Part shown: positions 27,927 to 36,538 of the stretch, piece after piece
Position numbering within the stretch: the stretch's first letter is position 1
How the letters are laid out: each line of letters begins with the position of its first letter
Translations under genes and position numbers: made by a program
Source of the DNA: DATKCA01 sp035544675
Lineage (GTDB): Bacteria > Acidobacteriota > Thermoanaerobaculia > Gp7-AA8
DNA length: 61,757 bases
Assembly (NCBI GenBank): GCA_035544675.1
Contig: DATKCA010000007.1
Location: 1 to 61,757 of the forward strand
Direction: 5' to 3'
The notes under the pieces: model-generated
Told to the model about the DNA's origin: nothing
Databases searched by the model: none
What the model saw: only the letters and a program-made list of their open reading frames with translations

Positions 27927-29873
27927 TTAATCCAGGGTCAGATAGGTCTGGTCCTTGAGGCCGCGCTCATAGTCCTGAAGCAGGCGCATCCCTTCGGTCG
28001 GCTTGACCCGGTCCTGCTTGATGGCGGCGTCGATCTGGGCCTTCATCCGCTTCTCGAGGTCGCGCCAGTCGTATTGCGTCATGGCCAGGACCTCCCCGAT
28101 CGGCTGCCCGGGGATCTCTTCCTCGATGTAGAAGCCGCTGTCCTCGTCCTCGTCGAGGAACACGTGCACCTCGTTGACGCGACCGAACAGGTTGTGGATG
28201 TCGCCCATGATGTCCTGGTAGGCGCCGGTGAGGAAGATGCCGAGGTAGTACGGCTGGCCGTCGCGGAGCTCGTGGAGAGGAAGCGTTTCGCGGACATCGT
28301 TCAGATCGATGTACTTCGAGACCTTCCCGTCGGAGTCGCAGGTGATATCGACGAGCGTGCTCTCGAGCTGCGGCCGCTCATTCAGCCGGTGAATGGGAAC
28401 GATCGGGAAGAGCTGGCCGAGCGCCCAGTGATCGAGCAGGGACTGGAACACTGAGAAGTTGCAGATGTGCTGATCGGCCAGCTCGATCTTGAGATTCTTG
28501 ATGTCCTCCGGCACGTCCGCCGGATCGAGGCGCTCGGCGATCTTCTGGATGCGCTCGGCGACCTGCCAGAACAGCGACTCCAGCCTGGCCTTCACATCGA
28601 GGTCGAGCAGGCCGAGCTCGAACATGGTCTGAGACTGCTCTTTGATCTGCACGAGGTCGTGAAAGGCCTCGTTGAGGTGGGCCTCGGAAAGAGTGCGATC
28701 AATGTCGATCAGCTCGCGGATGAGCTTGTGATCGGCGGCGCGCATCTCCCGAGGCTCGACTGGAGTCTTCTCGATCGCGCCGAACGCCTGAACGACCAGG
28801 ACCGAGTGATGGGCGACGATGGCGCGTCCCGACTCCGACACGATGTTCGGGTGCGGCACCTTCTCGTCGTCGCAGATGTCCATGATGTTGTACACGATGT
28901 CGTTCGCGTACTCCTCGATCGAGTAGTTCATCGAGGAGTGGAACGTCGAGCGCGAGCCGTCGTAGTCGATGGCCAGTCCGCCTCCGACGTCGATGTACTC
29001 CAGCGACTGTCCGAGCTTGTGCAGCTTGGCGAAGTACATCGCCGCCTCGCGCACGGCGCGTTTGATGGTCAGGATGTCGGGAATCTGGGAGCCGATGTGG
29101 AAGTGGAGCAGCTTGAACGCGGACTCCATCTGCGCCTCGCGCAGGATCTCCATGGCTTCCAGAATCTCGGCTGTGGAGAGACCGAACTTGGCGTGCTCGC
29201 CGCCTGACGTAGCCCATTTTCCGGCGCCCTTCGACAGCAGGCGCACGCGCATCCCGATCCACGGCTGCACGTTCATCTCCGCCGCGATCCGGGTGATGGC
29301 CCGCACCTCGGACAGCTTCTCGGCGATGAGGATGACTTTCTTCCCCAGCCGGCGGCCGAGCAGGGCCATGCGGATGTAGCTGGCGTCCTTGTAGCCGTTG
29401 CAGACGATCAGCGACTCGGGGTCGCTGTGCACGGCCAGTCCGGCGAAGATCTCCGGCTTCGAGCCCACTTCCAGCCCGTAGTTGTACGGCTTGCCCGCGT
29501 CCAGAATCTCCTCGACGACCTCGCGCAGCTGGTTGACCTTGATCGGGAAGACTCCGCGGTACATGCCCTGGTACTTCTGCTCGGCGATGGCGCGGTTGAA
29601 CGCGTCGTTGAGAGTCTGAACGCGGTGGCGGAGCAGGTCCTGAAAACGGATGAGCAGGGGCGTGTTGAGGTTGAGGATCCGCGCCTCCTGCAGCACATCC
29701 ATGATGGGGATGGCCACGCCCTTTTCCTGAAGAGGGGAGACGGTGAGATCGCCCCCGCCGTTCACGCCGAAGTATCCACCGCCCCAGCGGTCGATCATGT
29801 AGAGGGATGAGGCATCCTCCACGCTCCAGTCGCGCTGCTTCTGTTCGACAAACTCCTCGGTGTGCGTGGTCAA
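27927..29873 (-). CDS. speA: Biosynthetic arginine decarboxylase
   Basis: A 648-residue PLP enzyme of the alanine-racemase-fold type, making agmatine from arginine for polyamines. PLP lysine K112 is in YRGVFPIKVNQL. Other markers are LHFHIGSQIPD, EYIDVGGGLAIDYDGS, VSESGRAIVAHHSVLV and the C-terminal VDITCDSDGKVSKY active-site cysteine region. The frame starts with TTG at 29873 (GGAGG about 12 nt upstream); no ATG precedes the conserved DASSLYMIDRWGGGYFGVN segment, so a TTG or downstream GTG start is needed. Agmatine-using genes are not adjacent. Confidence 0.95.
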   Translation of the reverse strand: MTTHTEEFVEQKQRDWSVEDASSLYMIDRWGGGYFGVNGGGDLTVSPLQEKGVAIPIMDVLQEARILNLNTPLLIRFQDLLRHRVQTLNDAFNRAIAEQKYQGMYRGVFPIKVNQLREVVEEILDAGKPYNYGLEVGSKPEIFAGLAVHSDPESLIVCNGYKDASYIRMALLGRRLGKKVILIAEKLSEVRAITRIAAEMNVQPWIGMRVRLLSKGAGKWATSGGEHAKFGLSTAEILEAMEILREAQMESAFKLLHFHIGSQIPDILTIKRAVREAAMYFAKLHKLGQSLEYIDVGGGLAIDYDGSRSTFHSSMNYSIEEYANDIVYNIMDICDDEKVPHPNIVSESGRAIVAHHSVLVVQAFGAIEKTPVEPREMRAADHKLIRELIDIDRTLSEAHLNEAFHDLVQIKEQSQTMFELGLLDLDVKARLESLFWQVAERIQKIAERLDPADVPEDIKNLKIELADQHICNFSVFQSLLDHWALGQLFPIVPIHRLNERPQLESTLVDITCDSDGKVSKYIDLNDVRETLPLHELRDGQPYYLGIFLTGAYQDIMGDIHNLFGRVNEVHVFLDEDEDSGFYIEEEIPGQPIGEVLAMTQYDWRDLEKRMKAQIDAAIKQDRVKPTEGMRLLQDYERGLKDQTYLTLD

Positions 29874-29918
29874 CTCTGGCCTGTTCCCCTCCGCGCAAAG
29901 AATAGTCCGAAAAGTTTC

Positions 29919-30464
29919 TCAGGCGCGCGAGAATTCCGCGGCGTCGATGGCTTCTATCTCCGCCGCGGTCAGAGCGACCTTGACCGCTCGCCTTTCGAGC
30001 GCACCCACGCCAGGACCACGGCGTACGGCGAGGCCTCGTGCGCTCTCGCGATCTCCGCGACGACCGCCAGCTTCGGCAGTCTCTTCGACAGCCTGCCGCC
30101 GCCAACGGGGCTGTAGGCGAGAAAGACCACCCCCCGCCTCTCGCACTCGGCCACGACGCCGTACCCCGCCCGGCTGACCGGCAGGCGCGTCCCGTCCCGA
30201 GTCATTCCGAGCGTAGCGAGGAATCCGGGTGGCCGGGTGGTGCGACGTACCTCCCTACCGCCCAGATCCCTCGCTACGCTCGGGATGACACCTACAACAG
30301 TTCCCTCAGCCTCGCGTACCCCGCCCGGCTGACCGGCAGGCGCGTCCCGTCCCGAGGTCGATGGCGGCATGCAGGACACGGCGCGCCGTGTCCTCGCCGG
30401 GACGACCCTTGATCGACAGCGGCATCGCGCCGAAGCCGATGGGCGGAAGGTTCGGGAGCGTCAT
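29919..30464 (-). pseudogene. Aldo/keto reductase remnant, disrupted by a repeat insertion
   Basis: The N-terminal piece (ATG 30464: MTLPNLPPIGFGAMPLSIKG ... RRVLHAAIDLGT) and a C-terminal piece (YGVVAECERRGVVFLAYSPVGGGRLS, then AHEASPYAVVLAWVRSKG, then a frame change to LTAAEIEAIDAAEF at the end) are typical aldo/keto reductase blocks. The whole middle of the barrel, including the catalytic Tyr/Lys/His region, is missing. In its place lies an inverted repeat pair flanked by two 41-bp direct repeats. At least one frameshift occurs in the C-terminal part. Most likely non-functional; it sits between the amidase gene and speA. Confidence 0.75.
30161..30356. repeat. BIME-type insertion flanked by 41-bp direct repeats
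   Basis: Identical 41-bp segments at 30161-30201 and 30316-30356 flank about 114 bp. That interval contains a unit beginning GTCATTCCGAGCGTAGCGAG (30201-30225) and its inverted relative ending GCTCGGGATGAC (30265-30289). This GTCATTCCGAGCG repeat type is widespread in bacterial genomes. It interrupts the aldo/keto reductase remnant. Confidence 0.8.
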
Positions 30465-30474
30465 TCCGGATGAC

Positions 30475-31908
30475 TCACGCGAACCCCGGCGGCGTCTTCG
30501 TGTGGTGATCGGTCGCCGCCTGATAGTTGATGGCGACATTCATCAGGACGTTCTCGTTCGTCGGCGCGGCGTTGAATTGAATCGACGTCGGCAGTCCGTT
30601 CTCGCCGAAGCCGTTGGGCATGGCGATGGCCGGCGCACCGAGCAGGTTCATGCTGGCGATGATCGGCGCCCCGCTGCTGAAGTCCTTGTACACGTCGTTG
30701 AAGTCCGGCCCCACCGGGTACGCGACGGTCGATCGCGTCGGCGCGACGATGAGATCCACTTTCTGGAACACGTCGAGAAGCGCGGCGCGGATTCTGGCCC
30801 GGATGCGCTGGGCACGGAGGTAGTCGATGGCCAGTGTGGCGGCCTGCGCGAAGCCTCCGATCTGATCGGCCTTTGCGCGAAGGAGCTTCGCTCGCCCGTC
30901 GCGGATCAGGTCCTCGAACGCGCTCGCCCCCTCGGCGTCCACGATCACCGAGACGGTCGGACCGTACGGCAGGTCGGGGTAATCGATGTCCTTGACCGTG
31001 TGCCCGAGGACACGGAGGGCATCGAGCGACCGGAAGAAGTTGTCGCGAACGGCCGGCTGCACCTTCTCGTGCGTGCTCCTGACCACCCCGACCGTCACCG
31101 AGCGGCGATTGCCGAGATGCGCCGCGCTGCTGATCCAGCGCGCCCGCCCGGGGATCTGCTGGTAAACGCCACGCGTGGTCGGATCCTTCTCGTCTTCACC
31201 CATGATCACGCGCAGGATGTCGTTGCAGTCGCTCGCCGTGCGCGCCATCGGGCCGATCTTGTCGAGCGTCCAGCACAGCGCCATCGCCCCATAGCGCGAC
31301 ACCGCCCCGTACGTCGGCCGCAACCCGGTGACGCCGGAGAATGCGGCCGGTGTCAGGATCGAGCCCGATGTCTCGCTCCCGATGGCCCACGGGACGAGTC
31401 CCGCCGCGACCGCGGCACCAGGTCCGCACGATGAGCCTCCCGACCAGAACTCGGTGTTCCACGGCGTGCGACCCGGTCCGGTGAACGACGCGTCGGCGTT
31501 GTTGTAGCCGAAGCCGCCGGCCAGCTCGACCATGGCCAGCTTCGCCACGAGCACGCCTCCCGCCGCGGTGACGCGCTCGACGACCGTGGCGTCGTGATCG
31601 AAGACCTGGTTGCGATACGGCTCGGCGCCCCACGTCGTCGGAATCCCCCTGGTCGCGAGCAGGTCCTTGACTCCGTACGGGATGCCGAGGAGGGGGCGGT
31701 TGGCGACGTTGCCGGCGGCGATGTCGCGGTCGGCTGCCTCCGCTTCCCGCATGGCCCGCTGGCCAGTCAAGGTGACCAGGGCGCCCAGGCGCGGACCGTG
31801 TCGCTCGAGCCGGTCGAGATAGAAACAGGTCAACTCCACGGACGACACCTCTCTGGCGCGAAGCATCGCCGCGAGCTCGTCCAGCGTCGCGAATGGGTTG
31901 ATGGCCAT
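30475..31908 (-). CDS. Amidase-signature family protein
   Basis: A 477-residue cytoplasmic hydrolase with the Ser-cisSer-Lys triad: K81 (GIPYGVKDLLATRGIPTTWG), S159 in SGGSSCGPG and the nucleophile S183 in GSETSGSI. The nucleophile loop differs from the usual GTDxGGSI, and the downstream region (TYGAVSRYGAMALCWTLDKIGPMARTA) is typical. GatB and GatC are absent, and the protein is unlikely to be GatA; an amide of unknown nature is the substrate. It begins one base inside the stop of the small Tat-signal gene, so the two are coupled. Confidence 0.88.
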   Translation of the reverse strand: MAINPFATLDELAAMLRAREVSSVELTCFYLDRLERHGPRLGALVTLTGQRAMREAEAADRDIAAGNVANRPLLGIPYGVKDLLATRGIPTTWGAEPYRNQVFDHDATVVERVTAAGGVLVAKLAMVELAGGFGYNNADASFTGPGRTPWNTEFWSGGSSCGPGAAVAAGLVPWAIGSETSGSILTPAAFSGVTGLRPTYGAVSRYGAMALCWTLDKIGPMARTASDCNDILRVIMGEDEKDPTTRGVYQQIPGRARWISSAAHLGNRRSVTVGVVRSTHEKVQPAVRDNFFRSLDALRVLGHTVKDIDYPDLPYGPTVSVIVDAEGASAFEDLIRDGRAKLLRAKADQIGGFAQAATLAIDYLRAQRIRARIRAALLDVFQKVDLIVAPTRSTVAYPVGPDFNDVYKDFSSGAPIIASMNLLGAPAIAMPNGFGENGLPTSIQFNAAPTNENVLMNVAINYQAATDHHTKTPPGFA

Positions 31909-32201
31909 CAGCGCTTCGCCAGCGCAACGAACGTGAAGTCCGGCTCGTCCGCGTTCACGAGCTTGAACGCGCGTAGCCGCTCGAGAAGTGAAACGTATTC
32001 GCGGAAATCTGCGCGAACTCGTTCCATCTCCTCGGCGGTGAGATAGCTGCCGGACTGCGCTCGCACGACATCCGCGAGCTCGGCCGCAAGCCGGGCCGGG
32101 GCGCCTCCCTCCTCACCGCCGCTCACGGAAACCATCGGCAGGGCCACGCTCGCCGCGGCCACGGCCTTCGCAAAGTCCCGCCGGCTTGTTCCCGACATCA
32201 C
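31908..32201 (-). CDS. Small Tat-signal protein upstream of the amidase
   Basis: A 97-residue protein with a twin-arginine leader (SRRDFAKAVAAASVALPMV), as in proteins exported folded. The mature part is a short charged helix-rich domain (LTAEEMERVRADFREYVSLLERLRAFKLVNADEPDF). The layout resembles the small partner proteins that precede gluconate dehydrogenase-like or amidase genes in Acidobacteria, but no family is recognised. Its stop overlaps the amidase ATG by 1 nt, strong evidence for a joint function or coupled translation. Confidence 0.7.
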   Translation of the reverse strand: MMSGTSRRDFAKAVAAASVALPMVSVSGGEEGGAPARLAAELADVVRAQSGSYLTAEEMERVRADFREYVSLLERLRAFKLVNADEPDFTFVALAKR

Positions 32202-32271
32202 TCCTCCGTCACGATCTGACCTGTTTGACCACGACCTTACCAGGGGGCGTGGAGCGCTCTGGTTTGCGATT

Positions 32272-32595
32272 CTACTGGGCGGGCTTCCCCGGACGCGCCT
32301 CGTTCTTCGCTTTCTGACCGGCCTTCTGCAGCGCCACGCCGGCCTTCTCGACCGCTTCGCCGGCCTGATACTTCACTTCGCGGCCAACCTCTCGCGCGCC
32401 GGCGGCCACCTTCTGTCCCGCCTCCGATTGCTGGACGCGCTCGGCTGCATCTCTGGCGGCCGTGGTGGCCTTCTTCGCGCTGTCGGCCGCGCGTTCCGCC
32501 GCCGCCATCGCCTCATCAGCCGTGGGCGCCTTCACGTCGACGTTGCAGCCGAGAGCAACCAGCAGCAGGGCCCCCGCAAAAGCGATTCTCTTCAT
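32272..32595 (-). CDS. Alanine/lysine-rich lipoprotein
   Basis: A 107-residue protein with signal MKRIAFAGALLLVALGC; the lipobox LVALGC gives C17. The mature part is almost entirely amphipathic Ala/Lys/Glu helix with heptad-like spacing (AAAERAADSAKKATTAARDAAERVQQS), similar in composition to Lpp or LEA-like envelope proteins. Function unknown. The ATG at 32595 is set by the signal peptide; a start at 32643 would put 16 unrelated residues before it. It diverges from hslO. Confidence 0.7.
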   Translation of the reverse strand: MKRIAFAGALLLVALGCNVDVKAPTADEAMAAAERAADSAKKATTAARDAAERVQQSEAGQKVAAGAREVGREVKYQAGEAVEKAGVALQKAGQKAKNEARPGKPAQ

Positions 32596-32673
32596 TCGCA
32601 ACCCCTCTCTCCAGCAAGCAAGCGATGAGCCGGATCGAAACAATCAAGGCACTCCGGCTGTTCGTGACGCCAC

Positions 32674-33552
32674 ATGAGTCCTGACCGCCTCATTCAGGGC
32701 ATGGCGCGGAACGGCGACTTCCGCATCCTCGCTGCCCAGACTACCAAGACTGTCGACACCGCCAGGGAGATTCTCGATCTCTCGCCGGTCGCGGCCGACG
32801 CGCTCGGACGCGCTCTCACCGGCTCGCTCCTTCTGGCGCGGCTGCTCGACAAGGACGTGCGAAACCAGTACGTGACCCTGCGGTTCGACGGCGCCGGCCC
32901 TCTTGGTCTGGTCATCGCCGAAGCCAACGTGACCGGCGCGGCGCGCGGCTTCGTCGCCAATCCGGCCCCCCCTGACGCGACGCTTGACGTGCCTCGCGCC
33001 ATCGGCCGCGGCATGCTCACCGTGGTCCGCGGAACACCGCCGGTCGGACGGCCGTACACCTCGCAGGTCACACTGGAGGGAGCCGGCGTCGCGCAGGAGC
33101 TGACCCGATTCCTGGCCCGTTCCGAGCAGATCTCCTCGGCCGTGCTCCTTGGAGTCCTCAATCGGAGAGAAGGCGTCGCCGCCGCCGGCGGAATCATCAT
33201 CCAGGCATTTCCCCACGCCACCGAAGAGTCGCGCGCGCACATCGAGCGGCTCATCACCGACGCTCCGCCGCTGTCGACACTGCTCGAGAAGATGCCGATC
33301 GAGGACGTGGTCGCGCAGGTCCTGACCGGCGTCGACTACAAGCAGATTGACGCGAGCTTCAACGTGCCGCTGAGCTACACGTGCACCTGCAACCGCGAGC
33401 GCGCGCTGGCACCCCTCGCGCTTTTCTCGAACGAGGAGCTCGAGGAGATGATCGAGGAGGGCGGGTCGGAGGTCGTCTGCCAGTTCTGCGGACGCAAATA
33501 CTCGTTCACCGCCCACGACATCCGCGCGCTGACGTCGAAGGGCGACGCTTGA
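32674..33552 (+). CDS. hslO: Hsp33 redox-regulated chaperone
   Basis: A 292-residue holdase activated by oxidation and heat. The redox-switch zinc centre is visible as C-T-C (SYTCTCNRER) and C-x2-C (VVCQFCGRKY) in the C-terminal 70 residues. The N-terminal domain has DRLIQGMARNGDFRILAAQTT and SQISSAVLLGVLNRREGV-type segments. Length is normal. No Shine-Dalgarno or close -10 was found. A short GGGCCTCGGGCCTCAGG tract follows the stop codon. Confidence 0.96.
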   Translation: MSPDRLIQGMARNGDFRILAAQTTKTVDTAREILDLSPVAADALGRALTGSLLLARLLDKDVRNQYVTLRFDGAGPLGLVIAEANVTGAARGFVANPAPPDATLDVPRAIGRGMLTVVRGTPPVGRPYTSQVTLEGAGVAQELTRFLARSEQISSAVLLGVLNRREGVAAAGGIIIQAFPHATEESRAHIERLITDAPPLSTLLEKMPIEDVVAQVLTGVDYKQIDASFNVPLSYTCTCNRERALAPLALFSNEELEEMIEEGGSEVVCQFCGRKYSFTAHDIRALTSKGDA

Positions 33553-33565
33553 GGGGCCTCGGGCC

Positions 33566-34942
33566 TCAGGGGGGCGCGGGCAGGCTTTCCAGCAGGCGCT
33601 GGTAACGCGGATCGGATCTGACGGACGCATAGTCTGCGTCGCTGCCGAGGTGCGCGTGATCCTTGTAACCGAGCTGGATTGCGCGCTCGAGCGCCGCGAG
33701 GGCATCGTTGCGCCGCCCGAGCCGCGCCCGTGCCGCACCGAGGTTGTACCAGGAGCGGACGTCGTCCCTGATGGCCACGGCGACGGCCAGAACGGCAGCC
33801 GCCTCGCGGTATCGCGCGCGGGGGAACAACTCCTGCGGCAGGTAAAAGGACGCATGCACGAGGATCGATTCGAGAACGCGTTGGGCTGCGCCGCCCTCGT
33901 ACGAGGGCTGGGCAGCTCGTTTCTGAAGGCCCGCGATCTCGAGACTCCGCACCAGAGCCGGCTCGACCATCACCTCCTCGGCTCCGATCCGGTTCAGCAT
34001 GGCGTACGCGCGCTGGACGGTCCGCGCTTCCCAGTCATTCCACCGCTTCTCATCGCGCTCGGCGCGCTGCGTCTCGCGGTCGGCCCTCAAGGCTTTGGAG
34101 CGTGTTGAAGCCGCGGTGACATCGCGGAGTCCTTCGAACGTCCGGACGAGCATCTCCCACTGGCGAGCCGAGTCGAGCTTCTTTCCTTCGCGCTCGAGGG
34201 TCTCCGCTCGCGCTGATTCGGCGGCATACGTCTCATCGATGAGGCGTTGGTCACGCGCCCGCAGCTCCCGCTTCATGGCCACGATCTCCATCCAGCGGAT
34301 GGCGGCGGCGGCCAGGGGCTTCGGCATCCACGAATGGCCTCCGGGAAAGATCTCCAGCCGATGAAGAGCCTTCTTCGACGCCATCAACGCGTCGAGCCGC
34401 AGCATCTCGTCATGGTTGAAGTCGCGGACGCCGGCGGCGCCGAAATGGGCGAACTCGATCTTCTCGACGGGGATCCCCGCATCTCGCCGTCCGCCCGCCG
34501 AAATGACGCCGGCGATTCCACCGGTGGTCTGCGCGAGCGCCCACGACAGCACGGCTCCGCCCGAGAATCCGGCCGCATAGATCCGGCCCGGATCGCTCGC
34601 GTAACGGAGGTTCGCCTCGGGCCACATCGCCTCGAGCGCCTTCTGATTCGGCTCCATCGGTCCGTCGCTCCGTGTGTTGTTCGAGCTCAGGATGATCCAG
34701 CCGTGCGCCTCGGCGGGCTCGCGGAAGATCTCGGCGGCGAAGGTGCCGCGTCCACGCGAGTCGAAGATCAGGAGGAGCGGCCACCTGCGATCCGCTGAAT
34801 AGGCCGGCGGAAGAAAGAGCGTGTACGTCTGGGATGGATCGCTCTGGCAGGCGACGTTCTCCACGAGCCTGCCGCGCGGCGTGGATTCGCCTGCCGGCAA
34901 CGCCAGGAGCGACAGCACGATGAGGAGCGGCATCGGGCTCAT
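33566..34942 (-). CDS. Secreted alpha/beta-hydrolase with C-terminal TPR-like region
   Basis: A 458-residue protein with a short signal peptide (MSPMPLLIVLSLLALPAG). Residues about 35-215 resemble PHB-depolymerase/feruloyl-esterase-type hydrolases: WPLLLIFDSRGRGTFAAEIF, then the nucleophile elbow AAGFSGGAVLSWALAQ and a late GGHSWMPK histidine. Residues about 235-450 are helical, with a TPR at the end (SWYNLGAARARLGRRNDALAALERAIQLGYKDHAHLGSDADYASVRSDPRY). The substrate is unknown. It converges with hslO and diverges from the FabH-like gene with a 29-nt gap. Confidence 0.7.
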   Translation of the reverse strand: MSPMPLLIVLSLLALPAGESTPRGRLVENVACQSDPSQTYTLFLPPAYSADRRWPLLLIFDSRGRGTFAAEIFREPAEAHGWIILSSNNTRSDGPMEPNQKALEAMWPEANLRYASDPGRIYAAGFSGGAVLSWALAQTTGGIAGVISAGGRRDAGIPVEKIEFAHFGAAGVRDFNHDEMLRLDALMASKKALHRLEIFPGGHSWMPKPLAAAAIRWMEIVAMKRELRARDQRLIDETYAAESARAETLEREGKKLDSARQWEMLVRTFEGLRDVTAASTRSKALRADRETQRAERDEKRWNDWEARTVQRAYAMLNRIGAEEVMVEPALVRSLEIAGLQKRAAQPSYEGGAAQRVLESILVHASFYLPQELFPRARYREAAAVLAVAVAIRDDVRSWYNLGAARARLGRRNDALAALERAIQLGYKDHAHLGSDADYASVRSDPRYQRLLESLPAPP

Positions 34943-34959
34943 GGTATCGCCACAGGCCG

Positions 34960-34965
34960 TACACT
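34960..34965 (+). promoter_or_regulatory. -10 element TACACT of a probable leaderless promoter
   Basis: TACACT ends 6 nt before the ATG at 34972 of the FabH-like gene; no Shine-Dalgarno. Confidence 0.5.
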
Positions 34966-34971
34966 AGCGCG

Positions 34972-36033
34972 ATGCGCTCGGTCATCACCGGCTCCGGCAT
35001 CGGCATCCCGAAGAACGCGGTCAGCAACGAGGTCCTGGGGCGCGTCATGGACACGACGGACGAATGGATCCGGACGCGCAGCGGCATCGAGCAGCGCTAC
35101 TACGCCGATCCGGGTGAAGGCTCGGCCGACCTGGGGATCAGAGCGGCGGCCGCGGCTCTTGCGGCGGCGAACCGCACGCCGGCGGACATCGACGCCGTCA
35201 TCTTCGCCACCATGACGCCGAACCACTTCTTCCCCGGCAACGGCCCGCTCGTGCAGGCGAAGATGGGATTCAGCGAGTCGACCCCGACGTACGACATCCG
35301 CCAGCAGTGCTCCGGGTTTCTGTACGGGCTCGATCTGGCCGACTCGCTGATCCGGAGCGGCAAGCACCGGCGCGTGCTGCTCATCGGCGGCGACGTTCAC
35401 ACGCCGTTCATGCCGTGGGAGAACGGGTGGGACATCACGATCGGCCGCACAGACCGTGAGGTCACCCCGGAGGAGTACGCGGCGAACACGAAGATCCGGG
35501 ACAGGACGGTGCTGTTCGGTGACGGAGCGGGCGCGGTGGTCGTGGAGCGCTCCGACGATGAATCGCGCGGGATCATCGCCACCAGGCTTTACACCGACGG
35601 GTCCAACATCGAGGCTCTCTATGTAAAGGGCGTCGGTTTCCGTCTGCGGCCCTACGTGTCGAAGGAACAGATCGACGCGGGCGATCCGATTCCGACCATG
35701 GAGGGGCGCGAGGTCTTCAAGGAAGCCGTTTCGAGGATGCCCCAGGCCGTGCGCGCCGTCTGCGAGAGCGCCGGCATCGGCGTGGCCGACATCGAGCTCC
35801 TCCTGATTCACCAGGCGAACCTGCGCATCGTGGAAGCCGTCGCCAAGCAACTGGGCCTCCCGCCGGAGAAGGTCCCGCACAACATCGAGCGGTACGGCAA
35901 CACCACCGCCGGCACTTTGCCGATCCTCTTCCACGAGTGCGTGGAGTCCGGCCGGATCAGGCCGGGGATGCTGATCTGCTTCACGGCGCTCGGCTCCGGG
36001 CTGCACTGGGGCGCCGCGCTGTACCGGGTATAG
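34972..36033 (+). CDS. Beta-ketoacyl-ACP synthase III (FabH-like)
   Basis: A 353-residue thiolase-fold condensing enzyme. The catalytic triad is complete: C113 (QQCSGFLYGL), H280 (LIHQAN) and N310 (YGNTTAGT). Compared with housekeeping FabH it has extra residues at about 142-178 (between GGDVHTPF and LFGDGAGA) near the active-site mouth, as in FabH paralogues of specialised lipid pathways. It stands alone, not with fabD/fabG/acpP. It may therefore initiate an unusual fatty-acyl chain, or simply be the organism's FabH. Confidence 0.9.
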   Translation: MRSVITGSGIGIPKNAVSNEVLGRVMDTTDEWIRTRSGIEQRYYADPGEGSADLGIRAAAAALAAANRTPADIDAVIFATMTPNHFFPGNGPLVQAKMGFSESTPTYDIRQQCSGFLYGLDLADSLIRSGKHRRVLLIGGDVHTPFMPWENGWDITIGRTDREVTPEEYAANTKIRDRTVLFGDGAGAVVVERSDDESRGIIATRLYTDGSNIEALYVKGVGFRLRPYVSKEQIDAGDPIPTMEGREVFKEAVSRMPQAVRAVCESAGIGVADIELLLIHQANLRIVEAVAKQLGLPPEKVPHNIERYGNTTAGTLPILFHECVESGRIRPGMLICFTALGSGLHWGAALYRV

Positions 36034-36055
36034 CGACCGCGTTGGGGCATCCCCT

Positions 36056-36517
36056 CTACTCGCGCAGGTAGCGCTCCATCAGGTCGGCGCTGCTGGTCAT
36101 GGCGCGAAGCTGAATCCAGTACGCGCGCGCGTACATGATGATCGTGGCAACGGAAAGCGCGTCGTGCAGCCAGCGCGGAGTCTTCCCGCTACCCACTCCG
36201 CCGCCGGTGATGAACGTGACCATCAGCACGAGCATGGCGTAGGTCGCCGCCGGCGAGACCTTCATCGTGAGTGCGCGTGTCTCGCGGTGAACCGCCCCTT
36301 CGGCCTCGGTTCCACGCGTCTGGTCTTTCAGCTGCCTTCCCGTGCCGATGAAGAAAAACAGCGTCATTGACTGGGAAAAGAGACCGACCACGACCGTGGT
36401 GAGGGCGAACATGATGTGCTGCGCCGCCTGAACGGGCGAAGCGAGAAAGCCGGTCACCATCGTGACGATGAGTCCGGCGATGGTGAGCAGCGTGGTGATG
36501 AGGAGGAACTGAGCCAT
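36056..36517 (-). CDS. Small membrane protein of unknown function
   Basis: A 153-residue protein with about four membrane helices (3-24, 33-57, 90-107, 117-135). A hydrophilic loop (TGRQLKDQTRGTEAEGAVHRETRAL) lies between the second and third helices, and the tail is charged. No family was recognised. It diverges from purM across 21 nt, and the purM TATAAT lies inside that gap. Confidence 0.6.
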   Translation of the reverse strand: MAQFLLITTLLTIAGLIVTMVTGFLASPVQAAQHIMFALTTVVVGLFSQSMTLFFFIGTGRQLKDQTRGTEAEGAVHRETRALTMKVSPAATYAMLVLMVTFITGGGVGSGKTPRWLHDALSVATIIMYARAYWIQLRAMTSSADLMERYLRE

Positions 36518-36524
36518 GCCGCCC

Positions 36525-36530
36525 TATAAT
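36525..36530 (+). promoter_or_regulatory. -10 element TATAAT of a probable leaderless purM promoter
   Basis: A consensus TATAAT ends 8 nt before the GTG start at 36539, with only CGCCCGCC in between, which is not a Shine-Dalgarno. Confidence 0.65.
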
Positions 36531-36538
36531 CGCCCGCC

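Noticed and set aside
27813..28454. Plus-strand ORF opposite the speA 3' end
   Set aside because: Shadow of speA, and its first codons run through the REP pair.
34972..36033. Calling the FabH-like gene housekeeping fabH
   Set aside because: Insertion and isolated position make a paralogue possible; the symbol was left empty.
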